The position numbers were made by a program, and so were the translations under genes. A stretch of DNA of 64,000 nt, taken from the NCBI GenBank assembly GCA_000708835.1, contig DF237102.1, positions 106,153-170,152 on the forward strand, given 5' to 3'. Source of the stretch: Klebsormidium nitens (lineage: Eukaryota; Streptophyta; Klebsormidiophyceae; Klebsormidiales; Klebsormidiaceae). The notes below the pieces were generated by a model. That model was given only the letters and a program-made list of their open reading frames with translations. It did not search any database and was not told where the DNA came from. Numbering within the stretch: the stretch's first letter is position 1; each line of letters opens with the position of its first letter. Positions 13,001-23,228 of the stretch are shown here, in pieces.

Positions 13001-13687
13001 TACGGCTCTTTTTCTCAAAGCGGTCTTCTGAAGAAGGCCTCTTTATCCTTCCTTCCAATCTTTCAAAGGCAGACTCAACAAGCACTGCCACCGCTTCGCA
13101 GACGAGCGCGCGGCCGACCCGGCGATTCAGCTGCGACACATTGCTTGCAAGGTGCGAAAAGGTTAAACTCCTGATTAAGCCAATTCGTTCCAGCAAGAAC
13201 TTCATCCGGGTTATTTAGTCACAGCCTTAGTCGGTTTCCCGAAAAGGGTTCTCGTTTCGTCCAGGTCGGGGAGTCGCCGACCGCGGGCATCGAGGAAGTG
13301 ACGTTCTTGTACCAGCTGGCGGCGGGCGCTTGCCCCAAGAGCTACGGCACCAACGTCGCGAAACTCGCGGGAATGCCAGATGCCGTGCTCGCGCGCGCCG
13401 CGGTCAAGTCGGCCGAAGTCGAGAGCACGTCCGACGATCTGACGGCCGGCTCGGCAAAGAGGAAGGTGGGCGATGGAGATGAGCGGGAACCGCCGCTGGA
13501 CCAACTAGAGCGAGAGCTGCTTGACAGAGTGACGGTGGCGTTGAAGGGCACTGGGCGGCCCGCTGCGAGTCGGGAGCTTGTTGAGGTTTGGCAAGAGGCG
13601 AAGAGAGCAAGCGTGGAGAGCCCGCAACTACTGAAGCGGCGGAGACTGGAAGAGGATGCGTTTGTTAGACCTGAGGGCGTAGTTTGA
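1089..13687 (+). CDS. MSH6: DNA mismatch repair protein MSH6 (MutS homologue with PIP-box and Tudor domain)
   Basis: MSH6 pairs with MSH2 as MutS-alpha and recognises base mismatches in the nucleus. Proposed exons are 1089-1820, 1979-2165, 2504-2720, 2893-2998, 3244-3297, 3536-3610, 3923-3991, 4247-4330, 4659-4865, 5128-5289, 5897-6067, 6447-6593, 7244-7387, 7922-8080, 8467-8736, 9144-9275, 10461-10618, 11349-11703, 12091-12269, 12794-12986 and 13265-13687. All have GT-AG borders and compatible phases, giving about 1407 residues. Visible parts are a PIP box (Q17..I20..FF24), a Tudor domain at about 125-179 as in plant MSH6, an acidic/basic linker, the mismatch-contacting Phe-x-Glu (F436, E438), Walker [10 protein letters not shown] (1131-1139), Walker [11 protein letters not shown] (about 1206-1215) and STHYH (about 1243-1247). 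The C-terminus is longer and more charged than usual. Several introns hold degraded copies of neighbouring exon ends. The start has A at -3. Identity is certain; individual exon borders are very likely. Confidence 0.95.
6287..6340 (+). repeat. C-rich telomere-like dispersed repeat, copy 1 (MSH6 intron 11)
   Basis: A C-rich stretch with a CCCTAA-like core ending in CCCCACCCGTCCCCCGGG. The same pattern (GCACCC...CCTAA...CC.AAC..CCCACCCGT.CCC) recurs at 7809, 36479, 38101 (reverse) and 54087 (reverse). Confidence 0.55.
7809..7862 (+). repeat. C-rich telomere-like dispersed repeat, copy 2 (MSH6 intron 13)
   Basis: CCGCACCCGTACCCACCC followed by a CTAAACCCCCAAC core and CTAACCCCACCCGTCCC. It lies just before exon 14 of MSH6 and is preceded by further CCCTAA-like and AACCCTT-like runs from 7770. 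Confidence 0.55.
8690..9030 (+). repeat. decayed tandem copy of MSH6 exon 15 donor end
   Basis: The true exon 15 end (about 8690-8736, reading [16 protein letters not shown]) is followed in the intron by a copy at 8875-8922 that would read [16 protein letters not shown]. The donor GT of the copy is lost. Flanking intron sequence is duplicated too: the block at 8821-8851 is similar to 8996-9026. This indicates a tandem duplication of roughly 175-190 bp that has since diverged. Confidence 0.75.
9835..10500 (+). repeat. tandem array of MSH6 exon 17 acceptor end (about 135-bp units)
   Basis: The first bases of exon 17 (true acceptor at 10460) recur at about 9836, 10059, 10196 and 10332. A shorter trace at about 10000 consists of an acceptor-like AG and the first codons. 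The units also share the intron segment in front of each AG (a GGAACACGA..TCCACTTTT-like block), so each unit spans intron, acceptor and exon start. Copies at 10059 and 10332 are in frame with the true exon without an intervening stop; the copy at 10196 is not. Confidence 0.85.
12655..12770 (+). repeat. short tandem repeat in MSH6 intron 19
   Basis: About two and a half copies of a 34-40 bp unit built around TCTAAAATCCTGACAAT and a GCCTCT tail, directly before exon 20 (acceptor at 12793). No coding content is visible. Confidence 0.55.
12918..13157 (+). repeat. decayed tandem copy of MSH6 exon 20 donor end
   Basis: The end of exon 20 (12918-12986, [19 protein letters not shown]...) is repeated in the intron at 13081-13151, reading [19 protein letters not shown]... 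The copy keeps an AAG|GTGCGA donor like the original. I found no acceptor that would bring it in frame as an alternative exon. Confidence 0.8.
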
Positions 13688-15306
13688 GAAGGCGTCTTTG
13701 AGACCTGGAATAAATTCATGCTTTGCTGTGTTTGGTCGCCATGAAGTACCTGTTTGGTCAATCATCCGTTTTCCAGAGAATGGAGATCAGCAGTGATCTG
13801 CGGCACGATTCGGACCTAAAATGGGGGATGCTTTCTATCCAGAGATGTTCGCATGCAGCAGATAAAGTCATTCCTGAACCCATATAACCGCGATTTGATG
13901 TCCATCTGGATGTGGTGCAAGGCGATTGTTATGAAGCTTGCAAGTCATTTTTCGTGTTATAGCCATCCGCATGTTGGCCATGTCGCATTGGTTTTGGGAA
14001 CTCCCGTTGGTGAAGTCTTTCAATCTCCGCTCCATCATGCATGCGTCAGTGCAAACACAAAAATTCCGCAAGATCCAGGCTTGACAGGCGCGCAATCGAC
14101 CATGAAGTGTGTGCGTCGTGAGTAAAACAACACGAATTATATGAACTCGATCCACAACTTTGATGTTGCCTGTGCATGTCTCTGCGCAATTTGGGTCGCG
14201 CCGAGGCGCCTATACGCTTGAGTCTTTAGAAAGAAGCGAACATGAGCCGTTATATATTCGTACAACCATGGGCGCCTGCATGCACATGCATGCACCAGAC
14301 TTCAAAGCATGTCATGCATGTCCATGTGCCGGCAGATCGAGCCAATTCCTTTGGTAGCACGGGATTCGTAATTGCGCCCATTCAATTCGCGCATTCCTTC
14401 AGGAGAGTACCGTACGCAGACATATTGTGCATGACTTCTCATGACGTTAGGAAACTTGAAACTGCATGGTACAAGCCCCAAAACCGGTAGGCTTCAAATC
14501 AGGTTTTAGCGCCGGCCAGTGCATCAATCAGAGCGCGTGCAAGAGGCGGAAGCAGTAAATTAGATACAGATGATGGACGCGATTATGCAATGCGATCTGA
14601 CGGCGGCTTAAGGGTCACAGTCCTAGGTTGGCGTTCGTAATCGAGGTGTCGATTAAATAAAGTTACTGCTCTTTGATGGATCTACGCCTTCTGTGTCAAG
14701 CATGTTGATGGACTTGGACTAAGCAACAAACTCGCGTACTACCTTTCAGTCAACTCAGAATGTCGGTCTAAACCAGGCGGATGCATTTCAGTCAACTCGG
14801 AATGTCGGGCTAATCTAGGCGGATGCAGATTCCAACGAACCTACGAAACGAAACCTTTTCTTGCCAGCCTCCGGTGTCAAACAACCAAACGCCTCGACCA
14901 GCGTCACCCTCCGGACGCTATCCAATCACCCCGCTCTTTCTCGACACGATACACCTCCAGTCGCCATTCCTGAGCTCGGGATCAGCTGCACGACAGATTT
15001 GCAGGGAATTGTAAGATGAAAGTCATAGAGCAAATATTTGATCCTATGGGAACCAGCAAATTTTCTCAAAGGCTAACTTGGTGCTAGCTTCTCATCGTGA
15101 ACTGAGCTCATAAACGGTTGCCCTTCCCCAGACTAGCGTGGTGTGTCATCAGCAGCGAGATGTATTTGCAATTCAAAGATCGGGGAGTGAAGCAGGTGCA
15201 AGATAACAGAATACCTTGTGCGCGAATCCAATTTGTCCAAGATAGACGGCGTCAGACGCAAATCGCGACAAAAGTCTGCAAGAACGGAGTCACAGAAAAA
15301 GGCGCC
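13688..15306. other. intergenic region between MSH6 and the ROCO gene (convergent 3' ends)
   Basis: It holds the 3' ends of two convergent genes. An AATAAA at 13709-13714, 22 bases after the MSH6 stop, is a possible polyadenylation signal. I see no supported exon; the short open frames have no recognisable protein content. A 42-bp tandem duplication lies at 14744-14827. Confidence 0.5.
14744..14827 (+). repeat. 42-bp direct tandem duplication
   Basis: Two adjacent copies, 14744-14785 and 14786-14827, each beginning TTTCAGTCAACTC and ending GGCGGATGCA, with only a few differences. This is a recent non-coding tandem duplication. Confidence 0.85.
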
Positions 15307-18300
15307 TCACCCGCAACACCACATCCGCCTTCGACCCTGCCCAGCCGCCGGCGAGCCCCGTGCAGGGATCCCTTTGCCCCCGTCTAGGCACGCCTGGCAC
15401 AGCCAGACGGAAGCGTTGCCGCTCCGCGGATCCAGCACGGCCGCCACCGACTTGTCGCCTGTCAGCGAGTCCACGGTTGGCGGAGCCGGACGGGCTTTGT
15501 CGAAGAACAGCTGTCCTTTCCAGGCCCCCTCCTTGTCGTGCTCCTGCAGGAAGCTCGTCAGCTCGAAAGCTTCGAGCCCCCGCCTGCTCACTTGCCGGAT
15601 GCTCCTGGAGGCCGACAGGGCCCGCTGGACTTTGGCGGGGAGCGCTCCCTCCGCCTGCAAAGGAAAAGAAGTGCCAGCAGGATCAGAAGTGGAGATTGAA
15701 CGTACTGGTCGCGCGCAAAGGCGTTCGGGTGGTGCGTTCGGGCAGGGCAAGGGCAGTCAGACTGGTGTCCCGGCCACCAGGTACTTGCATCAAAGGCTCA
15801 TCACTCGGATCCGGGCGAGTCGAAGAAGAGAAGATCCATATGGGTGTAAAAAGCTGCCCTTGCCGTTTGAAATCTCAAAGTGATAGCTTCGTCTCCTGAG
15901 GACTCCGGAGGCCAGCATAACGGGGACGGTGCCTGCGAGCCGCCCTTAAGATCGCAAAGTGGAAGCAGTCGCTCTAAGGAAACAACGGTCCAGGACCTGG
16001 CAGAAATATTACTGAGCAATTGCTTTGTGAATAATGAGGCGTAGATGCAGATCTAGACACGGATTTAGACCTACGGCGAGAATGCCCGTGACACTATTTC
16101 AGAGTGACATTCAGCCTTTAATGGTTGACCGGCCATGTGCTCCAATGAATCAGTTTGCCTTGTGAGCCGTTCGTCTCCAAAGTTTCGTTCCTGCTGATTT
16201 GTTTGCCAGCCTTGCAAGCTCGCTTACCGCGTCGAGCGGTCCCTTGGCCAACTCAACCGCCTTCACCAGCCCGTCCGCCAGCGATTCCGCTCCAAATGCA
16301 GGGGCGACAAGCCTGCTCAACTTGCCCAGCGCGAGCAGGACTCCGAGCGCTGAGGCGAGCCGATTGCCCCACTTCGACTTCCGCCGGATCGCGTAACCGC
16401 TCCCCTGCATAAGGACGTCGATTCGGGCCAACGTCAGGCGGTTTCTGGGCCACTTGTAAGACTGTAAAGCGCGCGGGACGGCAATCGCTGCCATCTTTGT
16501 GAAGAGCTAAACCGCAGATAGTGCAACAGAAAACAAACTTCGTAGAAACTCCGAACGGTCGGTCTGATTGCAAATTTGTTCGACGGCTGATTCTTGAACC
16601 GTTGTCGCAGCTTAAGGGATATTCTTCTTCGAAGCAGTGATTTGCAATCAGTTCTCAGCTTCTACCAGTACACATGGGCGACTGTCTGCGCTGCAATATC
16701 TTTGGGACGTAGTAGCTCAAATGGAAAAATTAAAAACGAGCAGACTGTCATCTCAGGCTTGACAAGCAGATTGTTAAGTTGCTGCCCTTTGGCCGCTAGA
16801 TTTGTGACAGATGTGAATCCGGCCATCTAGAAACGGCAGACGCTTGTTACGCATTGTGTCGAGAATCAGGGAGCCAAAAAATCAAAAGTTGATTCTGCTT
16901 ACTTGCTTGCACCCGGTCCAGTATGCCCTAAGCTATTTGCAGCACAAAGGATTTGCAGGACTCTTTCCAAAGAAACGCCCGCACGAGACACCTCACCTGC
17001 GGCTCCCCGCACTCCTCACACACGAGGAACAGCCGCGCGTGGTCCTGGAAGAGGCCCCCCATGAGGCGGTTGTAGGCAACGGCGAGGAACTTCCGCGCCC
17101 CAACTTCGACCGCAGAGTCCGCGCTCGAGGCAGCCAAACCGGCATCCACCGCCTCCTTGATCACCGCCCTCATGCCCTCGAGCGCGCGGGCTTTGTCTAG
17201 GCCCTCCCGATGGACGATGAACACCCGCGGCGCGACGTCCGTTTTCGCTGCAACGATCAACGCCCCCAGCGCATGCTGCGCCTGCTCGATCAGGAGCGGG
17301 AACCCCCGTTGCATCTGGTCAATGCGCCGCAACGCAGCTAGCACCTCCTCCTGGCGGAACGCCTCTCTCAGCCGCTCGGGGCTGGGGGCTATTTGCGCCC
17401 ACGGGACGTCGTTGTGAGGGGATGTGCTCGGATTGCCCACACTTTGACAGTCCCCCCGCAGCATGCCGGCATGCCTCCCTTGAACCAACTCGCCCAGAAC
17501 CGACGGGGTAAGCCTGAGGAAGTGACCCGGTTGATGCAGAGGACAGACCGCGAGGTACTCTATCCGATGGTCCCCGTGGAATGCCACTCTGTGGAGGGAG
17601 AAGGCGGAGAGCACGATCGAACTGAGCGGTCCCCAAAGGTCTTCGTCCCCACTTCCATCCTGGACCAGTTGAGCCGCTTCCTTCTGCCCCACCTTGGCCA
17701 GCATGTCGAGACACGACCCGCCGTCCGCATCCCGGCGACTCTCTACCAAGATCGAGACGCTTCGGGGCGCCTCGATAAGCACCCCTCCTTGCCACTGGTC
17801 GGAGGCTTTTGGCGGGAACGCAACGCAGATGCCAGACTGCACAAGGGCCGTCTCGAAGAAACCCGCCGGCAGGCGGCCCCGACTTGTCAGCCGCCAACCC
17901 CGTACCAGGTCCCCCGCTTGTGGAGCCCACTTGGCGGCAACAGCATCTGGCCTCCCCTCCGGCCATCTTCCTGGCAGGTAGTACGTTTGTCCCCCTCCGC
18001 CCAAACTCCCGCTCTCCGGTTTGGGGTATCCGAGCTTCAGAGGCGTGAGAAGACTAAGAAGGTGCCCACTGTTGACTGAACCCCCCCGTGCTCTCAGCTT
18101 GGGCAGCTTTGGGATGGTACTCTCCCGCAAGAGTCCTCGCTCGATGAGATCTTCTAGATCGGAGTCTCCCTTTGCCTCTAGCGTATGACTGAAAAGGTCG
18201 CCTAGGATCCGCGCCACCCATGAGGGCTCCAGAAAAACGACGCCACGCAACCGCGAGTTTTCTGGGAACCTAAGAATGTAGCCAAGGGCACTCATGTAGC

Positions 18301-21119
18301 CTAACGCCTCACGAAACTCCCGCTCGTCCTGAAAACTGAGCCGCCCCTTAAATTGGAGCCAGAAGCCGTGTAGATCCACTTCTGAAAGGGCACCCGCCAA
18401 ATCCTGTATCCCGCTTTGGGGGTCGGCCTTTTGTAGATCTTCTTGGAGGGCGCTTACAAGAGCGAATAGGTCGATCCAGGTTTGAGGCAATCTTCGGAGG
18501 AAGCTGCCCGGATCCCCTTCAACCAAACGCACCAGCTCTGTCTCAACCTCTAGCACGCCTAAATATGCAGACGAACTAACTGAGAACGTCTTGGCCCAAA
18601 GCTCAGGAGGCTGCCTCACATAAAGATCCAAGTCAATTTCCGCACGCTCTGCGATTCGAGATAGGTCTTCTGCCAGGGACTTCCGTAGATAGGCATGTAC
18701 GGAAGATAACCTTTGCTCCGCTTCGCCTGGCCCCAACTTATCGCACTTCGTACCGACCAAAATATACTTTATCCAGGAGCAACGGCTTGTATGGAGTCAA
18801 GTCGCTCCTGCAAATAGAAACACGAATTTGAAACTGTAGGCAGAAGAAGCTGCATCAAAAAGATTATGGGAATGATGGTGCCAAGTGAGGCTGGCGATTC
18901 AACAACCAAACATAGGGAGGGCCAAGCTTGCTTTGAAATTCGGGCTGCAACACTTCGCACGCGAAGAAACTGGATAACGGAGTAGTTTGCTGAAGATATG
19001 GAGAAGTACATGTGGTCATGAGCCGGTCAGAGAATGTTTAACGACGTCACTCCAAGAAAGTCGTGGTGCCTTACTAAGAGTTTGGGACTCTCTTGCCTCT
19101 CTCTTGATATAAAGACCGAGGAAAGTTGTGTAGGGGACGCAATGAAGTAGAAGCTCAACAGTGCAAAAAAAAGTTCAACAGTGATTGAAGATCTTTAAAA
19201 GTCTTTGGCTTTCCAAATCCCTTTCCCTTCAGGTTGCCTTCGAAGCAATTCACAAACCCCAAATCAGGGCTTTGCATCGCCCCCCATCAAGCAGATTCAC
19301 GCCCAGCATCAAGCAGATTCAGTCTGTAGATTCTGCATAGTCATTGAAATACAGGAAAGCTTTGGAGATTGGTTGCAGAGTACGATGACAGGCAGATCCA
19401 TAAGCTCACCTTGATGGTCGCCTTGGGAGCTCCTTCCTCACTAAGATCAACCACCAGAACGTAGATACAGTGGTCAGCAGTAAAGAAAAGCCGCTGCATG
19501 GCCCCGTACTGCTCCTGCCCAGCACAGTCAAAAACTCTAAATGTGATCGGCGTTTTCGAGACGTCCACTTCTGGTTTCCACTCCCAGAATCTGACGTCAA
19601 TGCCAATTGTTGTCTCCGTTCCCTCTGGCACTGGTGCTTTTGTCTTCAAGGCTTTAAACAAGCTGGATTTTCCTACGCCTCCCGGCCCAACAAACATAAG
19701 CTTTGCCATCGCTCTTGTGTTGCTGTCTCTTGCAGCTTGTTTAAGGAAGCTAAGCACGGCAGCCGGTCCATTTGAGACCACCTCTGCTGGTGGAAAAAGC
19801 AAAGGGTTTCCATCAACAACAAGCTTTTCCAAAGCTTGGTATTGTCCAAACGTCGTTGGCAAGTGACGAAGTTTGTTGGCCTTGAGGTCTAAATATCTGA
19901 GTTCCGTCAACTTGCATAATGCCGAAGCAAGGGTCTCAGCGGCCTCATCGTCAATATCATTCTTAGCCAAGTTGAGGCTGGTAAGACTGCCAATTGTCCC
20001 GATTGCTGGGGCAAGTTCAATTATGGCCTCTTTCTCAAAGCCAACGTCACGCAGTCTAAGGGAGGTGAGACTTGCAATGTTGCTCAACCCCTTAGCAAGT
20101 ACTCGGGCCCCTTCAGAGCCTAAAGGTCTGCTAAAGTGTGTTCTGGTGACTTCTAGGGCCAGAAAAGTGAGGCCCTTAGCATTTCCGAGCCCTGTGGTAA
20201 GCTCCTTAATGCTCCCAAGAGTAAGAAACACGTTAAAAAGCCTCAGCTCAAGCGAAAGCAAATTTGGAACCTTAACCAACGCTCTCGCGAGTGCCTTTAC
20301 TCCTGGACCTGCGATGTCATTGAGTTCCAAGCTCAGCGAGGTAAGGCATGTCACCTTGCCCAGTGCCCTGGCAAAGGCTTGGGTGTTCTTGAACCCAATC
20401 ATGATATTGCCCAGATTCAGTGTTGCTAGTGCTGGTACACAATGCAATGCCCCAACAAGTGCTTCAACCCCCTGCTCCCTGATCCTATCAGTCGATAAAG
20501 TCAGGGAGGTAAGTCCCGTCACAGTCGCAAGTGCTTTAGCAAGAGCCTTGAAACAGTTGGTGTAGTCGGTGTCATAGTGAATATCTTCCTGGGGTATATC
20601 TGACATTACCAGAGTCAGAGACCTCAGCCCTGTCACCTGGCCAACTGCTGTTGCTAGAGCCACTGCACCCACAGGCCCAAAGGCATTGCCGACCAATGAC
20701 AGGGAGGTCAGCCGCAATTTGTTGCTGTTCAACGCCCTGGCCAGCGCGTTGGCACCCTCGTCATTAGATGACACGTTCCTTATTTCCAGTGACTCTAGAC
20801 CATCCAGGAGTTCGACGAGCCGTTGATAGTATGCCAGGTTCATGTCAATATTGACGCTGCCGTCATCCACAGCATCAGATGCTGTGTTCTCCCTGGTCTT
20901 ATAAAAAAGTCTCAATACCTGGTCAATCTGTTCTTCAGGGCTCTCCATAATGGTACTCCCTTCCATCTGTTCACATTGCCAGGACTGCATCCACGGAATG
21001 AAAATACGTAAGTTCAGCCGGCAGGTGGAGATTACCTCAGACCTTGACTCAGATGGCCAGCTATCGGACATTGTCCACCATTGGGGCTTGCAAGGAGCAA
21101 CATTTGAAGAACTTTGCAA
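15307..21119 (-). CDS. LRR-Roc-COR (ROCO family) GTPase, probably frameshifted
   Basis: ROCO proteins are large GTPases in which a Ras-like Roc domain is followed by a COR dimerisation domain. Exons on the minus strand are 21119-19410, 18807-16997, 16494-16228 and 15654-15307. Exon 1 has ribonuclease-inhibitor-type LRRs (about residues 90-450), then the Roc P-loop GPGGVGKSS (478-486) and the G3 motif DCAGQ (about 531-535). Exon 2 supplies the G4 motif TKCD, then a COR domain. Exons 3 and 4 give a helical, glycine-rich C-terminal region. Phases at all exon borders are 0, yet exon 2 is 1811 bp (3n+2): its first 12 codons end in TAA at 18771-18769, and the clear continuation (ILVGTKCDKL) lies in another frame. 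One base is therefore missing near 18770, through sequencing error or a broken gene. About 1378 residues if intact. The start is uncertain; a later ATG before ESPEEQIDQ is possible. Confidence 0.8.
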
Positions 21120-21667
21120 TTCAGTATTTTCAGTAAAGAAGAAAAAAACCTTCTTTTAGGTTCTGATGTAACTCGATGAAAAGCTAGACTTCAGAGAATG
21201 TTGATCTGGTGGAAAGGAAGCATCTTGAGTCTCCAAACCAAAAGTTTACCTTAAATGGGTGACATTCTCAGCATTCACAATAAACGCAATCTCTTGTATC
21301 CGGTGCACTTTCCATGCAGATCCCCCACAAACTAGATCAAAGAATGAACTTGATACCGAAGTGGTTGCTGGCTGACACCATTGGGGCTTGCAAGGAGCAA
21401 CATTTAGAGAACTTTGCAATATAGTATCAGAGAAACACTCGTTCTTTGAGCTTCTGATGTAACTCGATGAAGAGCCAGACTTCAGAGAATGTTGATCTGG
21501 TGGAAAGGAAGCATCTTGAGCCTCAAACCAAAAGTGTACCTGAGATGGGTGAAATTCTCAGATTTACTCAATACACGCAATCTCTTGAAATGCGGTGCAC
21601 TTTCCATACGGATCCCCCACAAATAAGATCAAAGAATGAAGGTGCTAGGGGAGCAGTTGCTGGCTGA
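21078..21667 (-). repeat. 300-bp tandem duplication covering the ROCO gene 5' end
   Basis: The sequence from 21078 (beginning CACCATTGGGGCTTGCAAGG) repeats from 21378 with few changes: 21078-21377 is unit 1 and 21378 to about 21667 is unit 2. Unit 1 overlaps the first codons and 5' flank of the ROCO open frame, so a piece of the gene start and its presumptive promoter or leader is duplicated upstream. Confidence 0.9.
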
Positions 21668-23228
21668 AAGATTAAATTCATGATAGTTGGCTTTCAAGTT
21701 TAGCTAAGAGATTGAAAAACTACAGTTTAATAGATTCAATCAAAGCCCGTCAGAGTGTCCTCTTCTTTGTCGCATCCTCTTCTCAAAACTTGGAAAACTG
21801 TACATTATGACTGGTGAACTAAGGTCGTCTGGCATTGTCCAAGGTACAATGTAGCACATGTAATGCCAAATGATGGTTCCAAACTCTTTCTTTCGCTGCA
21901 GTAACTGAGATGTGCCTCAAAGAAGCAGAGCTAGCACTGTAGCAGCAGCAAACACGCCATTGCCATTGCAAGACCTGGGAACATGCTCACCTGATGAAGC
22001 ACCGAGCATCTGGCTCCCCAGAATGTAGACCTGAGCGATGCTAGATGAACAAATAATGGCCTGCTGCCAGCCAGGACCCCCTGCCCAGACCTGTGTGACA
22101 CTGACAGTGAACAAGAAGACTGTGAATTCTGAATGAACAAGCTAGACAGTGGCATTTCTCCATGATTGGACTCATGAGCAACACTGAGCCATTACTGGCT
22201 CTCGGATGACCCTTGTCGACGGCTGAGATTGATCGTCGAAAGTGATTTGCGACGGCGTTTCTGCATACTGTATCGTGGCAACGTAATTGGCCTGGCCAAC
22301 GCCTAGGATCGGACTACATGGCATATTGATTGTAATTTGTGACATATTGTTGTTCTTCCAGTTAAGTACAATCCTGGAAGCACATTCTCAGATTCTGTGC
22401 CAAGCATGAGATTTCCATTGTACCGTCCTAATAGTAATGGAAAGAGTTTGCACATGCAGATGGCCCCTGGAATTACGCACAATTACGGTATGCATGTTCC
22501 TTTTCCCCCGTACATCCGTATAGCCTTCGCCAGACAACAAGAACGCTTTGGGAACGATGAGTCCGGCACGACAGTTGGGTACCTTTGTGGCGTGTTCATG
22601 GGCAAGAACAATGCGCGTGACCTAACAAGTCTGCACTTTCTGCATATACAATAGAAACTTGCCGCGAAATTACGATACAAGGGAGTCATGATGCTGATTA
22701 CGTCCAAGTGGGTCTGAGAGCAACAAGCTGAGCGAACAAAAATCTTGCAAGGGCGAGGTTGAATGCAACAAGATGCCAATACCCTCACGTCTTACATTGA
22801 CAACAATACGATTGACGGCAATACCATTGACAACAATACCATTCACGGCTCTGCACCAGGTCTAGTTTGCTATTTGGAGCCAACGTCAATGTCAATGGTT
22901 TCCCACGTTCTCTGAGTTGCAAGCACCAGCCGCAAAGAAACCAGAGTCGGCTAGTCCATTCAGTATGTGCTATAGTTCAAATAAATCCTCAGTATTCAAG
23001 CGCTCTTATCTATCTTGAGCGGAGAGCACGCCGTCGGTGTACATGGAAAACATCTGTGTTTCTACAAAGACCTGCACGGTTACAAGACGCACTTGCTTCT
23101 TGCTGAATCTTTTCCCCCACTCTTACTTCTCCTGCTTCGGCCCCAACTAATGTCAGTCCTAAAACAGTTCAGGCTTCAAAAGCAATGACGCAACTTGCCA
23201 GCTTGCAACAAAAATTGCCCTCTTCCCC
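21668..23228. other. intergenic region between ROCO and DENN genes
   Basis: Upstream of ROCO and downstream of the DENN gene. I see no exon with recognisable protein content. A short degenerate tandem repeat lies at 22797-22850. Confidence 0.45.
22797..22850. repeat. short tandem repeat, unit ATTGACAACAATACC
   Basis: About three to four imperfect copies of a 15-bp ATTGAC(A/G)(A/G)CAATACC-type unit. It is a non-coding minisatellite. Confidence 0.7.

Noticed and set aside
13081-13157. Mutually exclusive alternative exon for MSH6 exon 20
   Set aside because: The copy lacks an acceptor in a compatible phase and would not contain Walker B.
17393-18079. 228-codon plus-strand frame opposite ROCO exon 2
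   Set aside because: It is antisense to a clear COR domain and has no independent support.
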